DNA of 64,000 nucleotides from Metarhizium brunneum (Eukaryota > Ascomycota > Sordariomycetes > Hypocreales > Clavicipitaceae), in the NCBI RefSeq assembly GCF_013426205.1, contig NC_089423.1, positions 6,014,001 to 6,078,000 of the forward strand, read 5' to 3'. The notes under the pieces are model-generated. The model was not told the origin of the DNA. It made no database searches and was given only the letters and a program-made list of their open reading frames with translations. How positions within the stretch are numbered: position 1 is the stretch's first letter; each line of letters begins with the position of its first letter. This document shows, piece by piece, positions 1-12,942 of the stretch. A program made the position numbers and the translations under genes.

Positions 1-3000
1 TTTGTGTCTCGTTGATCGCTTCTCTGTTGTTCACATGGCTATGTCTTGTGGAGCATAAACGATCTATACGGCCATCAACTTTGACGGCAATCTATTTATT
101 GGCAACTGTGTGTGGTAATATTCTCGGTGCAGTCCCAGAGCTTTTGTCTTTTCGAACCCCTGACATTCTGCTCTTCTGTCGATGCGGCGAGATACTCGTC
201 CAAATGGTTCTTTTGGTTCTTGAATCTCAGAACAAGACCGAGTCCCTACTATCCATGTACAAAGGCGTCTCACCCGAGGATTCTGCGGGAATATTGAGTA
301 GAACCTTTTGGTGGTGGCTTATGGATCTATTGGCAGTGGGAAAGCAGCGCATCTTGAGAGTTAGCGACACCCCACGGCTGAGTTCATCACTGCAACCGAG
401 CCTGACGCGAAAGGCCGTACTCCAAGCCTGGAATGACAGAGGCAGGTAAGTGATCCCTCTCACCAAAAGACTTATTCTAACATGGTTTGAACAGCCAAGC
501 CGGAAGACAGTCTTACCCTGCTGAAGGTTGTGGCAGGCAGTTTGATGAGGCCACTTTTGTCGCCTTTAGTACCGCGATTATTTCTAACGGTGTTCCGATG
601 CAGTCAGCCGGTCATCATCAGCCGCGCTATTTCTTTCATTACAAACGACCAAGGGGGCGTGGCACAATCATGCAGAGCGTATGAGATATTCTTTGCTGCA
701 CTGATTGTGTACTTCGGACTCGCTGTAGGATCTCTTATTTCTCTGTTAGCAGGACCTGGCTAACTGGTGAGCATAGATATCAAGCTCAATGTACAAAAAT
801 ACATTGAATAAGCTCGATATTCTGATACGAGAATCCCTCGTTCACTTGGTCTACGACAAGACATTAAATCTAAGCCACCATGGTTCGGACGCAGGCCGAG
901 TGGTGACGCTTATGAGCACGGATATAGACAGTGTATCTGAGATGGGTAGGCTTTTACACGCGAGTTGGGGACAAGCTGTTGAGCTTGTGATTGGTATGAT
1001 ACTGCTAGCAAGAGAAGTGGGCTGGGTGTTTCCAGTGCCGCTGGTTATCATAGTCTGTAAGTATCAAATGCTATTCTCTCGCCGAGGAGAAAGTGAAGTT
1101 TACTGATATATTGAGATGAAGTCGCTTCTCGTGTGAGTCGTTTTGTTGCTCAGAATGTGCGTTCTCGGACCAAGAGTTGGAATGATGCGACGCAGGCCAG
1201 GATATCTACTCTGAGTACTGTGCTCAATTCAATGCGGAGTGTGAAAGCGATGGGATTATCGGAGGCCATCGCCAAGTACATTAATGAATTGCGGGACAAG
1301 GAAATTGATAGATCCAAGCATGTTAGATGGATGCAGGTTCTGTACAATGCCAGCGGTAGGTTTTTTGAGAGCTTTGTCCACCTGAAGCAATGCTAATGAG
1401 AGCCAGCGAATGCGAATGGACTCTTTACTCCAGTAATAACGGTGGTCTTGTACGCGATGTTGGCAGCCTCCAGGGGTGAAAGACTGGATACCAAAACGGC
1501 CTTTACAACAGTGGCAATTTTGTCGTTGGTAACTCATCCGGCGAATATGATGATGACCATTTTCCCTAAATTTGTCGGCATTATGGCCAATGTTGATCGA
1601 ATTCAGTCATTTTTGCTTGAACCTTCACGGGTTGACTGCAGAAAAATCATCGACGGAAGCCAATTTACAGAAACAGAAAACTGTACAGGAATACGCCTTG
1701 ACGATGTTACAGTCAAGTTCAAGAGCACCACCGCCGCTACTCTAAAGCATATCAATCTGAACCTTCCAAAACATTCGATAACTGCTTGCGCGGGCCCGAC
1801 TGGCTGTGGGAAAACAACACTGGCCAAGACGATACTGGGTGAGGTTTCCCCGGTCCAAGGTATCGTGACGGTCTCCTCGAGGCGTATTGCATACTGTGAT
1901 CAGCGCGTTTGGATCCCAATTGGTACCATTCGAGATATAATTTGCACTTTTGCAACCAAGGTCGACGAGAGCTTGTACCAAGAGGCCTTAAGAGTCTGCT
2001 GCCTCGACTATGACCTTCAAAGACTGCCCGACGGAGACAGGACTGTAGTAGGAAGCCAGGGAGTCAACCTCTCTGGTGGCCAGCGGCAACGAATAGTAAG
2101 CTATTCACGGGGAAATCCCGCCCTGAGAACCAGGGCATGCTGACTGTGTTTAGGCATTAGCTCGCATGGTCTACTCTGGTGCAAGCATTGCTGTTCTAGA
2201 CGACCCGTTTAGTGCTCTTGACGGCGTAACAGAAAATAAAGTAGTCGACAATCTTTTGGGAAAGAATGGGTGGTTTCGAAGGGCCAAAGTGACTGCCTTC
2301 ATTATTACCTACGCAGGTCAGTGGGATCTTCTGCTAATGCGATACCTCAAGGATAAACACTAACCGGCAGCCACTAGCACAACACTTCCAACATTCAGAC
2401 GGAATCATTCTTCTTCAGGATGGCCACATTTCCGCACAGGGAGACTGGCGGGCCATTAAGAGCCGTGCATCAGAGATGTTAAAATTTAACTTTGAAGAAA
2501 CCCAATCCTCGACTGTTGAGCCAACAGGCAAGAGTCAATATAGCACCGCAAAACAAGCGGAGACTGACGCGGATAAGGACCTGCACCGAAGTGTCGGGGA
2601 TATGACGCTCTATAGTAAGTGTACATAAACTCTAAGGACACCTGTTGCTGATGATTTTGCCTTGCAGGTTATTACATACGATCTGTTGGGGTTTGGAACT
2701 TCCTGCTGTTGGCAACTTGCACGGCCCTGTACGCCACTTTCAATACTTTCACCACATACTGGTTCAAGTTATGGACCGAGAGTGATGGTGATCGCGTGGT
2801 ATTCTATATTGTTGGTTACGTTCTGCTAGCATTCACGGCATGGGCTGCTACTAGTGCAAATCTGTGGTGAGGGAGGAGAAGACAGCTCTGTGACATACGA
2901 TAAGACTCTGACTATCAGCCGCTAGGAGCACTTTTATTCTTCTTGCACCGAGGTCCGGAAGACTGCTTCACCAATCACTTCTCACAACTACCATGGCGTG

Positions 3001-4822
3001 GGTGAACTTGACGTAGAACATTTGAACGAGTAAGGGGCTAATCAGGTATAGTGCGCCTCTGCTGTACTTTTCCTCCACGGATGTCGGGATTGTTCTTAAT
3101 AGGTACCGCTTTCTCCTTACGTTGTTTTGAAAAGATACATTTGCGCTAATTGCAAAGCTAGGTTTAGCAAAGACATCTCGCTTGTAGATAGGCAGCTACC
3201 CCTGGCATTATCAAACTTGTGCTCTCGTACGTATTTTCACTAGCAATCAGTATACTCTTGGGCTGATTATGTTCAGAAATCTTCAAAATGCTGGCTCAGG
3301 CTGTGATCCTAATGCAGGTTCAGAGGCTCCTTCTTGTTACTCTTCCAATATGCATAGTCATAGTCTACCTGGTTCAGAGAATATATCTCCGGACCTCTAG
3401 GCAACTTCGAGTTTTGGAATTAGAATCTTACTCCTCTTTGAATTCATGGTTCCTCGAAACAGTAGGTAATGTGTATCACAGTTGCCAACTATTCTCGCTA
3501 ATGTTTGTTAGACGGAGGGCCTTGTGTCCATTCGAGCGTTTAACTGGATCAAACCTGCCACTGGCAAGAACCTGGAGAATCTCGAAACCTCAATACGTCC
3601 GTCTTACTCTTTGGTTTCGCTTCAATGTTGGCTCAATCTTGTACTCGATCTCCTGGTTAGTTGCATCGCGATCGGCATCATTCTAATCGCTGCCTTGTGG
3701 AGAAGTGAAACGTCCGCAGCAAATGTCGGCGTCTCTCTGAACTTGATTCTTGTGGCGAACACGACGCTAGTACGTCTTGTTGAGTCATTTACGCAACTGG
3801 AAGTATCGCTTGGGGCTATTGCTAGATTGAACGAGGTCGAAACCCAAACGCCGAGTGAGGATAGGCCGTGGGAGGACCAGGTTCCACCCAGTTCATGGCC
3901 CGAGAAGGGATCCTTGACGCTGAGTGGTTTCAGTGCAGGATATAAGTATGCTCTAGATATCCAGTGACTATGGAATGACCAGCTGACAAAATCAAGCGAC
4001 GATCACAACGTGCTGAGGGATATTAATCTGAGTGTTGGTCGGGGTGAGAAACTGGTGATTTGCGGTCGCACAGGAAGGTATGATATCCCTCAAGTGCTAA
4101 GAATGCGCACAGAGCTTGCTAATAAAATGTACGGTAGTGGCAAGAGCACCATTCTCCTAGGGATACTCCGTCTGATAGAAAGCTCTGGAGAGGTTGAGAT
4201 AGATCGACGACTACTATCCCAAGTTCCCCGAAACATAATCCGAAAACGCGCCTTCATAACGGTCCCCCAAGAGCCACTATTCCTTCCTTCTGCATCTCTA
4301 AGCTTCAATCTGGACCCGGACGCTCAAGCCTCTGAACAAATGTTACAGGAGGCGCTCCAGAGTGTTGGCATATGGGATGTCGTCTGCGAGATAGCCCGTG
4401 GAAAAGACTCGGATCCTTTGTCTCAGCCTGCTTCATCTCTCCAAGCACTGTCTGCTGGACAACTCCAGCTCATATCCATGGCCCGTGCCATAGTAAAGAT
4501 GAAAATAATAAGCCAAGGAGTTGAGTATAAAGACGGTGGAGTCAATGTAGACTCCCCGAAACCAATACTTGTTTTAGATGAGGCAACTGCATCTTTGGAT
4601 GCAGAGACGGAAGGAAGAATCTATGACATCATCGAAAGTGAGTTCGTTGCAGATGGCCATACGGTAGTTATCGTAGCACATAGGATAAGTGTCTTGGCGA
4701 AGACAATGCGCCCAGGGAAGGATAAGGTAGCCTGGCTGCAGGATGGGAGAGTGGTCAAGGTTGGGGACTATGAAGAGATTGTCAAGTTTGCCTCATCGAC
4801 TGCTATCGGCGAGGGGCAGTAA
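1..4822 (+). CDS. ABCC-type multidrug ABC transporter, 5' truncated by window edge
   Basis: Full-size ABC exporter of the fungal ABCC/MRP type, expected in the plasma or vacuolar membrane to pump conjugates, toxins or metabolites. Order seen: end of the TMD0 region (to about 445), TMD1 (about 500-1600), NBD1 with Walker A GPTGCGKTT (about 1795), signature LSGGQRQR (about 2070) and Walker B IAVLDDPFSALDG (about 2190), TMD2 (2690-3900) and NBD2. The NBD2 Walker A, GRTGSGKST, is split by a 60-nt intron (4078-4137); its signature ALSAGQ lies near 4450 and Walker B ILVLDEATASLD near 4570. About a dozen short introns are needed; TMD2 closes cleanly when spliced (for example 2868-2924 and about 3102-3161). 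Two early junctions do not close: 446-494 (donor phase 2, next frame needs phase 1) and 725-812. The gene may therefore carry frameshifts, or the sequence has small errors. It is convergent with the acyltransferase gene. Confidence 0.85.
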
Positions 4823-5042
4823 CAACCCTGGCCCCTTGAGCATAGTTGAATTTGAACTTGGTTAATCCTGCAGTTATGATGCACGGGCATAACAAACATA
4901 CACCAAACCAAACCATTAGACAAAGCAACTTATCAAGGCTCTATCGTCCTAGATCCCGATGCGTTGAAAAAGGAATACAGTAAATCGAGAAACCCACAGC
5001 CACTGTAAAGACGGATTTCGAGATGGAACTCTGAGAGCCACT

Positions 5043-6422
5043 TTAGATGACCCGACGCAAAGTCGGAAACATATCCAACAACAACTTTGCGACCCCAAAT
5101 GAGCAGTAGACATTGACAGCTCCGACAACAATGGTCATGGCAGAAGGTGCCAACCACCGCCACAGAGAATGAGAAACCAGTGAAACGGATTTGCAGTCGT
5201 CACACCACAAGAGTCGATCAAACACCACCTCCGAAACGGTGTTGACAAGCGTGTGCATGAGGAACGCGCCGTAAGAGTACCTGGCCTGGAATAAGCTAGA
5301 CTTTGCGGGTCTGTTGTGCCATGCTGCGAAATATGTAAGCAGTGCCGGGCAAACGATTATAAATGAAAGCTCGTTCCAGAGGGCGTAGAGGAAAGCCGCA
5401 ACGTTCCATCCACCACGGATATCAGTCACGGACTGCGCCATCCGATTTCTACCCGCATCTTGAAATAGATATGGTATCCAGACAACGGGCAGTGTACCTA
5501 GGGATACTAGTGCTGCGGCAACAACGGAAAGCGACGAGTTGTCAGATTTACCGTCCGAGGCCGCAGCTACGTCCTTTCCACTCGTCTTGCCCAACGCAAC
5601 CCCCCCCATGAAGGAAGTGCCATACTTCCACGACGCGTGTCCCATGGTATATGCCAAAATGTATTGAGAGGCATAGGCTGGTTGGAGAGCTATGATTTTG
5701 AGATTCGCACCAAGGGGGTAGTAAAGACGCGCAAGGAAGCTGAGCGCCGCAGCGCCGATCCACCCGTACCTGGCAAGCCAGACATACCAAGAAGGAGGGC
5801 TTTGGTGGTCGTCATTTCCGGCAGTGTGATTCTCCTCCTTCTCGTTACGCATGGCCCTTGTTTCCGCCCTCGGTGCCATCAGGGCGGTTACACTATCCAT
5901 GATGAGCAAGTTGACAGTATACCACGTCGGGCCTCGAATACCACGCATCGTTGAAAAGTACTCTGCCAGCCGGGCAGAAATGGAAGAAAGTGACGGTTCC
6001 TCCAGCGCGACTAGATGGCTCGCTGGCTGGACGACTAGTGTGTACAGAACAGCAACCAGGCCCAACCTCAAGGACTTGCTCTTTATAAATGCCCACCGGG
6101 TTCGGCATGGGTCCTGGTCTATCCGCTCAAGGGACTGTGCCGAGACACGTCCGGATATCCAGAAGAAGAGGCCCATGAAAAACGATTGATTGAAGGCGGC
6201 CGCGATGGTTGGAGGGATATCCGCCCCGGGGAACGCAAGTCTTGTCACGGCTGACCGGAACGGAGCCCTTCCTGGTGCTCCATATGTGACGGCTGTGTGA
6301 TGCACGATGACAAGGCCAGTTAGAAAGGTGCGCAGGTTGTCGAGATCGTGGCGACGTAGTGAGGTGGTGGCTTTTGATGCTGCATGGTTCCGTGTTCCGC
6401 TGCGCCGGCTAGAAAGTGTCAT
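5043..6422 (-). CDS. Acyltransferase 3 family membrane protein
   Basis: A 459-residue single-exon integral membrane protein of the acyltransferase 3 family (PF01757 type), which moves acyl groups from acyl-CoA onto small molecules or sugars. The N-terminal hallmark is present: RRHDLDNLRTFLTGLVIVHH, with the family's D-x-L-R-T and H-H residues on the first transmembrane helix. Several further hydrophobic helices follow, including LRLGLVAVLYTLVVQPA, and a late helix with FLMHTLVNTVSEVVFD. Length is usual for fungal members, which are often found in secondary-metabolite or detoxification loci. Its 3' end faces the ABC transporter across about 220 bp. A TATA-like AATATAAT lies about 65 bp upstream of the ATG (6483-6495). 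The substrate cannot be read from sequence; an O-acyltransferase acting on a metabolite of this locus is an inference. Confidence 0.9.
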   Translation of the reverse strand: MTLSSRRSGTRNHAASKATTSLRRHDLDNLRTFLTGLVIVHHTAVTYGAPGRAPFRSAVTRLAFPGADIPPTIAAAFNQSFFMGLFFWISGRVSAQSLERIDQDPCRTRWAFIKSKSLRLGLVAVLYTLVVQPASHLVALEEPSLSSISARLAEYFSTMRGIRGPTWYTVNLLIMDSVTALMAPRAETRAMRNEKEENHTAGNDDHQSPPSWYVWLARYGWIGAAALSFLARLYYPLGANLKIIALQPAYASQYILAYTMGHASWKYGTSFMGGVALGKTSGKDVAAASDGKSDNSSLSVVAAALVSLGTLPVVWIPYLFQDAGRNRMAQSVTDIRGGWNVAAFLYALWNELSFIIVCPALLTYFAAWHNRPAKSSLFQARYSYGAFLMHTLVNTVSEVVFDRLLWCDDCKSVSLVSHSLWRWLAPSAMTIVVGAVNVYCSFGVAKLLLDMFPTLRRVI

Positions 6423-7328
6423 GTTTTCTTTCTACCCCCTTTGTTCGAGAAGAAGTTTGCAATGGTCTCGGGACTGGGCAGCCTCATTATATTGATAAAT
6501 GGTAAAGGTGCTGGCTTGAAGCATTCCTGTTCGGGTAGACCGGAACCCTCAGGTCAGATTATCGGTGTGTGAAGGAACAATGTTCGTCCTTGCTGACGGG
6601 CAGTGACGGCCATCTTGGTTGGTCAGAATTTTCAAGACGGATGTACATCCTCCAGGTCAAACGTCATATAGAGCTAGATGCAAATATTAATGTTTTGATT
6701 TCTCCTCAAAAGCAAGCTGCCTGGTGGTTGCGGCGGGAGGATAAAGCGTCGACATGCACGACAGTGATGACACTGCCGCCATGTGTACTTTTAGGATATT
6801 TTGACCGAAATCAAGCGGAAGAGACTTTCAACTGCTGCTGATGAATTCAACGGGAACGACTGCTGATTGTTGCCGGCACCGATAGGGGGCTATTGAAGTA
6901 ATAATCTGATTGCGACAAGATGGGAAGACTCGGGACAATGTTGCCCTCTGTTGATGGTCACGTGATCGCGTGATGGCAAACAGACTCGCGTTCGGATGAA
7001 AACCCATCCGCACTTTCTTCTTTCTCCTGTCTGCTTCTTGGAGCAATCAAGAACATCGGAATAGAGCATGATTTTGCAATCCTCACCTCTACACGTAGCC
7101 TTTCTTTACCATCAATGAACTCGGCAGACAAGTCTTGAAAGCGCATCAAGTCACTTCGAGGGAGACGCAACTATAAACAGTGGTATTGCCTTTGCCAATG
7201 ACACCACCGACCATTATTCACCCCTTTGATGGCTCGTGTAGCGACTGACTGTACAGTGTCAGTACTACTGCCACTACTCGTATGTACCTGTGGCTATTTA
7301 CAACCATTGACTCCCCCTCCCGGCTCGT
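6423..7328. other. Intergenic: acyltransferase promoter and amine oxidase 3' region
   Basis: No convincing gene. The 6423-6500 part carries the TATA-like promoter of the acyltransferase on the minus strand; the rest holds the 3' flank of the amine oxidase. Short open frames here lack splice or codon support. Confidence 0.6.
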
Positions 7329-9278
7329 CTAGAAGCTGCTGGACGCCCAGCCATTGAGAACGTTGTAGTTCTCCAAGGGCGAGGTTCCGCGAAGCGTCTC
7401 ATAATGAACCCTGCCGCCGCACTCGGCGCCGTTGTATACGTGGGCACATTCACCCTTCAACAAGGCGGCAACTTGGGATCCAGCCTCCATTCCCTCAAAC
7501 CAGGCGCCATGTAGGAATCCAAAATTCTCGGCGCTGGTGGCCTCGCCTGCGAACCACAACCGGCCCGTGTTTGCCCGCAGGTTCTGGTGCATCTCGAGGG
7601 TGGTGCCGATGGGCCAGTTGGAGTAGCTGCCAAAGCACCACGGCGCCTTTGTCCAGCGAGGATACATAAAGGCCAGCGGCTCGGGAACCGTGACGTTGGG
7701 GAACATTTGCCGCAGAACCTCGAGCGCCTCGTCCTTGGTCTGCTCGTCCGTCTGCTGTTCCACTCTGTAGGACCCCTCCTCGGTGACGGTGGCAAAGATG
7801 ATGTTGGAGCCGGGCATGAAGCCCTCGGTCGAGAGAGACTGCCACACGGGGTAGTATCCGCGCGTCGTGGGAGACGCGTACAGGAAGTACTGCGAGTCCG
7901 TGGGCCAGAAGGTCTCGTTGAACTGCATGAAGATCTTGGTGTAGGTGCCCATGCTGAACTTTTGAATGGCGACCCGTTTCCACTCAGGGAGCTGCGGCTC
8001 AAAGGCGACGGCGTTGTTTTGGAGAACGCCAAGGGAGAAAGTGCAGATGGCGTAGGCGGCCGAGATGCATGAACCGTCGCTGTTGTGGATGGTGACGCCG
8101 TCGTCCGAGTAGGTGACATTCGTGATTTGGGTCTTGAGAAGCAGCCGGTTGTCGTTCTTGTTGAGAAATGTGTTTGACTCCTCTTCAATGATGTGCCTGT
8201 AGCCCCGGGGGTCAATGACGAGGTTGTTGTGGTCGCTGAACTGGTGGAAAGTGAGGTTGTCACTGGCAGCACCGAATATCAGAGACGACTCTTCTGGAGT
8301 CAACGCGGCGTCCCAATCTATTTGGAGCAGCAAGTCAGCTTCTTCAGCTGGTTTATGACAATGGGAAAATGCTGGTACGCACCCCAGTTCCACCACTCAA
8401 CTGCCTGGCGCTTCATATCGGTGTGCTTCGGGTTCCATCCAGCCATGGCAAGACCGGCGCGGGTGGTTTCGTCTTGAGCATTCTCTGCGAGCATACGGCC
8501 GGCCCTTACGGATGCTTTGGTCCACGCTTCGTCATATTCGTCAAGTATGTCGCTGTAATCAGTGTAGCCAGTTTCATCGTAGGTCAACATGGAAGTATAG
8601 TCGGAGAAGGTGTTCTTCAGGTTGTACTTTTTGGCCTGGGGCTGGGCGTTAGCTGATAATGGATAGGGAAACACCGCATTACGTTTTTTGCGTGATCAAG
8701 TGGTCCTTACCAAGGTCCAGATAGGGTTCTCTACGTCTCGGGTTACTATCTTGTTATCAAAGCTGAAAGGGTTGACCACGTACCTGGGCCACCTGGACGG
8801 CCAAGACCCTGAATCTGATTTCAAGTTTATTAGTCTCGATGGTAACCGCGGGAAAGACCGTCATGATAGACACACACCCAGTTTGGTCCCAGCTCAACCA
8901 CATAAGGTGAGCCATCCTCCTTTTTGCCAAAGTTGGTCTGTGTAGCACGGCCGCCAACTCGGTCATTGTACTCTATGATGACGAAGTCGGTGATGGAGTT
9001 ATTTGAGAGTGCTTGCTGGTGTTAATGTGTTAGTCTTTTTTGTTGTTTGGCATGGAGCGAGGGCTTTCGACATACTGCGGCGGTTATGCCCGCCATACCG
9101 CCGCCCCTGAATGTGTGTTAACGATGGCTCGTCACAAGTCATGGTCGACTTACAAGATGGCAACGCTGGTTTTTCTGCAAGTCGCATCCTTGGGAGCAGA
9201 TTTAGCAACATGAGCATGAGCCGACGGAATGGCAACCGCCGCAATGGCAAAAAGTGCGGTGGAATGTTGTAGATGCAT
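7329..9278 (-). CDS. Secreted flavin-containing amine oxidase (polyamine oxidase-like)
   Basis: FAD-dependent amine oxidase (PF01593 type) that oxidatively deaminates amines or polyamines to aldehydes with release of H2O2. Seven exons close in frame to 528 residues: 9154-9278, 9076-9106, 8878-9015, about 8784-8814, a 20-nt exon near 8711-8730, 8383-8635 and 7329-8317. The ATG at 9278 opens a signal peptide, MHLQHSTALFAIAAVAIPSA, so the protein should enter the secretory pathway. The dinucleotide fold GGGMAGITAA spans introns 1 and 2, followed by the FAD-ribose acid in VIIEYNDRVGGRA. The C-terminal FAD motif is GRLWFAGEATSAENFGFLHG. The W-rich junction EWWNWDWDAA is restored exactly by removing intron 8318-8382. 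A TATA-like element lies 75-85 bp upstream. It is divergent from the APC permease across 1.1 kb, which fits uptake and oxidation of the same amine class (inference). Confidence 0.93.
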
Positions 9279-10385
9279 CTTGACGCGCACAAGATGGAGA
9301 CATGGAGCAGGCGAGTTCGGCTAAACTAGACAGATGAACGCAATCAGCGTCCTTTTGTATATTTGCGGCGATCGGCATGTACAAAATGCTCCGGCACATT
9401 CGAACGGCTATCTTCTTTCCCTGCTAAAACACCCATGTCCTTGCTGTGTTGTACCGGCTCTTCCTGGAAACCCGGGTCATGGACAAACCAAATACTGGAA
9501 GGGAACTCGTATCGGGCAAGGCGATGGTTGACAGGCCTAGGCTGCATATCAAAAAGTTGAACTGGGTTAGTCTTTGGAAACCCTTCCCGACGGGGGGAGT
9601 CGGGTGTCTCAGCAATATTGGTTCTTCCCAGCCATTGTGTAACTAACTACTAGTCGATGCATTTCGTACGCCATACGCCAAGAGATAGGAACCGTGGTCA
9701 TCTGGCTGCAATGCAAGGCCATGTGTCTTAGGTCTTGACTCTTGACAATGTGAGCCGACTCGGCCCTTAGGCTGGTCACCGGCGGCCGCCGCACCTTGTC
9801 ATGCTAGACAAACGCGCGCATAACTCTACTTAACCTCGCCGGATCCCAGTTACCTCCACTTGGCCGGATCTGCAGGACTAGCTTCTCCATTCTGTGTGGC
9901 ATGAACTAATAGGCTTTTGAGGGGAAGCGGCATGATTCCCACTTCCCCGCAGCCATCATCAATAGTTGTACATAGACTTAGGACTGTATATATGTACTAC
10001 TCGCTTATCACAGCCCGGATGACCAGACTCTCCTTGGCCAAACTAGCCCCCGTATCTCGGGTCTCGAGGCTGTGCTATCTCAATGGAGTAGGGTGCCCAT
10101 AGGTTTGGTCATTGGTTGAGTCGGGTTACATCGATCATCACTCTTACGTCTCTCCGGCTGCATATTCATCCCCAACTATCAGCATCACAAGAACGGGCCG
10201 GGACGGCGCCCGAAATGTCTCTCATTCGGTTCTCCGCGCGTGCCGGCAATTCAGTAAACGTGGCGGACACGGGTCTTGAATCTCTCCGTTTGTTTCCCAC
10301 TGCTCAACTCAAACTGTGCTTGGTGCCGTCATCAGTCTCTGAACCGACATCTTGGAAACGCCACAAAAGAAAAGTACCGTGAATA
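9279..10385. other. Divergent promoter region, amine oxidase / APC permease
   Basis: 1.1 kb between two divergent starts. A TATA-like AATATACAAAAGG (minus strand, 9350-9362) serves the amine oxidase. I see no gene: the small open frames on both strands have no introns, domains or codon support. Confidence 0.55.
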
Positions 10386-12942
10386 ATGAAAAACAGGACC
10401 ATGAAGGAAGGGTACGAGCACGAAGACGACACCCAGTTGGCGGCGATGGGTCATCGGCCCGAACTACAGCGAAACTTTTCTACATTGTACGTACTTGTGA
10501 GGCCTGGTCGTGAATCGTGACGCAAGCTGACTCGAGCCGTGCGATACAGGTCTATGCTGGGTCTGGCCTTTGCCGTGCTAAACGTCAGTAGACACCTCCA
10601 GAAACCAACCCCAGCCATGGACACGGGAGCTCAAACCTAACGGCGAGTTATGAGTAGTCGTGGACAGCCCTATCGGCAAGTCTTTCGGTCAGTCTGACGT
10701 CCGGGGGAAGCACGAGCATCATTTGGGGTAGGTGGCACCGTTCCCGAATTTGAGACGTTGCTCGACAAACTCGGATTGTTTCCCTTTCGGCATGTACTGA
10801 CACGCACAATGCAGGCCTGGTCACGGCCGGAGTATGCAACTTGTGCATTGCAGCCTCTTTGGCTGAGTTTTTGTCCGCCTATCCCACGTAAGTACATTTG
10901 AACCCCTGTCAGTGACGTTGTCTAGGACAGTGCTGATTTGTTCAAACGCAAAATAAAGGGCTGGTGGACAGTATCATTGGGTGGCTGGTAAGTTGAGACC
11001 TTGTGTTGGCGAAGCATTTACATGAGTCACGTTGTATAACAAGAATTCAGTCGGTACGAACAGTCAGCCGCAAAGAGGATGTTGCCGTTACCTCCCTTTT
11101 TTAACATGTGAATAGTATCTTGGCCTAAATGGGTTCCTATACTGTCTTGGATCACCGGCTGGATCAACGTCGCGGGATGGGTATGTCTTGTGGTGCCGTC
11201 GTCTTCCTTCTTTAAAAAGAAAAACCTAACGGATCCCGTGCCAGATTGCCCTGGTCGCTACAAACGCTTTATTGTCCAGTCAGTTGATTGTGGGAATCAT
11301 TTCCGCTCTTCATCCGGCATGTTTGAGATGGCTCACATCCTCTCACCAAATCAACTCCTAACTAGAATCCAGGCATACGACCCGCAAAGATGGCACCAAT
11401 TCCTGATTTACATCGGACTGACCTTGCTGTCCTTCGTTATAAATGCTTCCATGAACTCGCTGCTTCCTGTTATTTACCACGGGGCCTTCATGTGGTCGAT
11501 TGGTGGCTTCGTCATCGTGTCCATTACTGTCCTGGCATGTGCGTCGCCCGATTTTAACTCGGCCTATTTTGTTTTCTGCAACTTCATCAACCAAACAGGC
11601 TGTAAGTTTCGACACACCATCCCAGGATGAACAATTTCAACGCGCAAATAAATAAATAACAACTAATGGGTGAACAGGGCCTGATGGTATTGCCTGGCTG
11701 CTCGGTGTTCGTAGTCTTCCTCCATCAGTGTACTGGACCTCTTGGGCTGATGTGATGTAGCTTCTCCAAGGCGGACTTGGCGTCACTGCTTTTGTTAGTA
11801 TCCCGTTGTCAGTATGCAACGAAGAGAGTCGGCTGACGGCAATACGACGTAGGATGCGGTCGCACACATGATTGAAGGTAAGTGTTAACCGGTCGCGCAA
11901 CCATACCCATCGGACATTTTAACCATGTGTACCCAGAGATCCCCCATGCTGCTGCCGAGGGACCCAAAATCATGGTCGTCTGTGTCGGAATCGGCACATT
12001 CACCGGCGCAATTTTCCTCATTGTCTTGTTGTTCGTCTCCGGGAACATCGACGACGTCATCAGCTCCAGCGCTGGTCCGCTGCTTCAGATCTTGATTCAT
12101 GCGACAAAAAGCAACGCCGGAGCCATATGTTTGCTGATGTAAGTTTTCATCAAGCCTTCATGACACCGATTTGTGCTAATCTTTGCGAGGCTGCCGCTGG
12201 TGTGTCTTGTCTTCGCAACGCTCAGTGTAATGACAACTAGCAGCCGAATGATCTTTGCATTTGCAAGGTACGAGCGCGACCAGTCCCAAGCCAACTACAA
12301 TCTTTCTGTTAAAAATATCCCCTTTTGACTGATGCAACACAGGGACGGTGGTCTGCCTGCCTCGAAATTCTTCGCCAAGGTTCATACCAGACTCGGACTT
12401 CCCCTGAACGCTCTGATCCTCACCTCGGTTATTGTGATCCTATTTGGCCTGATATTTCTAGGTTCAACCAGGTACAACGTGTTTTATTTCCCCCTGAACA
12501 CTGAAAAAACCACTGACGTCATACAGCGCCTTTAATGCCATCATCTCGGCATCCGTTGTTGCCCTTGATCTATCATATGCAATGCCCATTGCTGTAAATT
12601 TCATTCAGGGTCGCAATGCTCTGCCGGACCGAAAGTGGAAGCTGCCCCGGTGGTTCGGATGGACCGCTGACTGCATTTCACTGTCATATATTTCACTCAC
12701 CACGGTATTGTTTCTATTCCCCCCCGGACTCCCTGTAACGGGGAGCAATATGAGTAGGTGGCCTGCCAAAACACCATGACCCTGTCGTGCTAATCACAAC
12801 TCCAGATTACTGCATTGTTGCATTTGCCATCATCATCACAATATCTGTTTTTCAATGGATCGTAGATGGACGGAAGAACTTCACAGGGCCGCGAGTGAAC
12901 CTCGTTCCAGAGCGCGCGATGCAACCTCCCACCCAGTCTTGA
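10386..12942 (+). CDS. APC-superfamily amino acid / choline / GABA permease
   Basis: Twelve-helix plasma-membrane permease of the fungal amino acid/choline/GABA group (amino acid permease 2 type), about 520 residues in some 12 short exons. The start at 10386 leads to GHRPELQRNFSTLSMLGLAF, the usual cytoplasmic entry into TM1, followed by SWTALSASLSVSLTSGGS and AGGQYHWVAVSWPKWVP. Later blocks are WPDGIAWLLG, LLQGGLGVTAFDAVAHMIEE, SRMIFAFARDGGLPASKFFA and RWFGWTADCISLSYISL, ending with a hydrophilic tail at 12942. All joins follow GT-AG except one: the join before AYDPQRWH works only with a GC-AG intron (11317-11372, donor gcatgt). It lies divergent from the amine oxidase and just upstream of the acyl-CoA synthetase. 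The transported amine or amino acid is unknown. Confidence 0.9.
11317..11372 (+). other. GC-AG intron in the permease gene
   Basis: A 56-nt intron with donor gcatgt and acceptor ccag. The exon before it reads in frame 1 and the exon after it in frame 3, and a 56-nt removal joins them exactly as ALHP|AYDPQRWH, a conserved stretch in this family. No phase-0 GT donor exists nearby. Confidence 0.65.
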
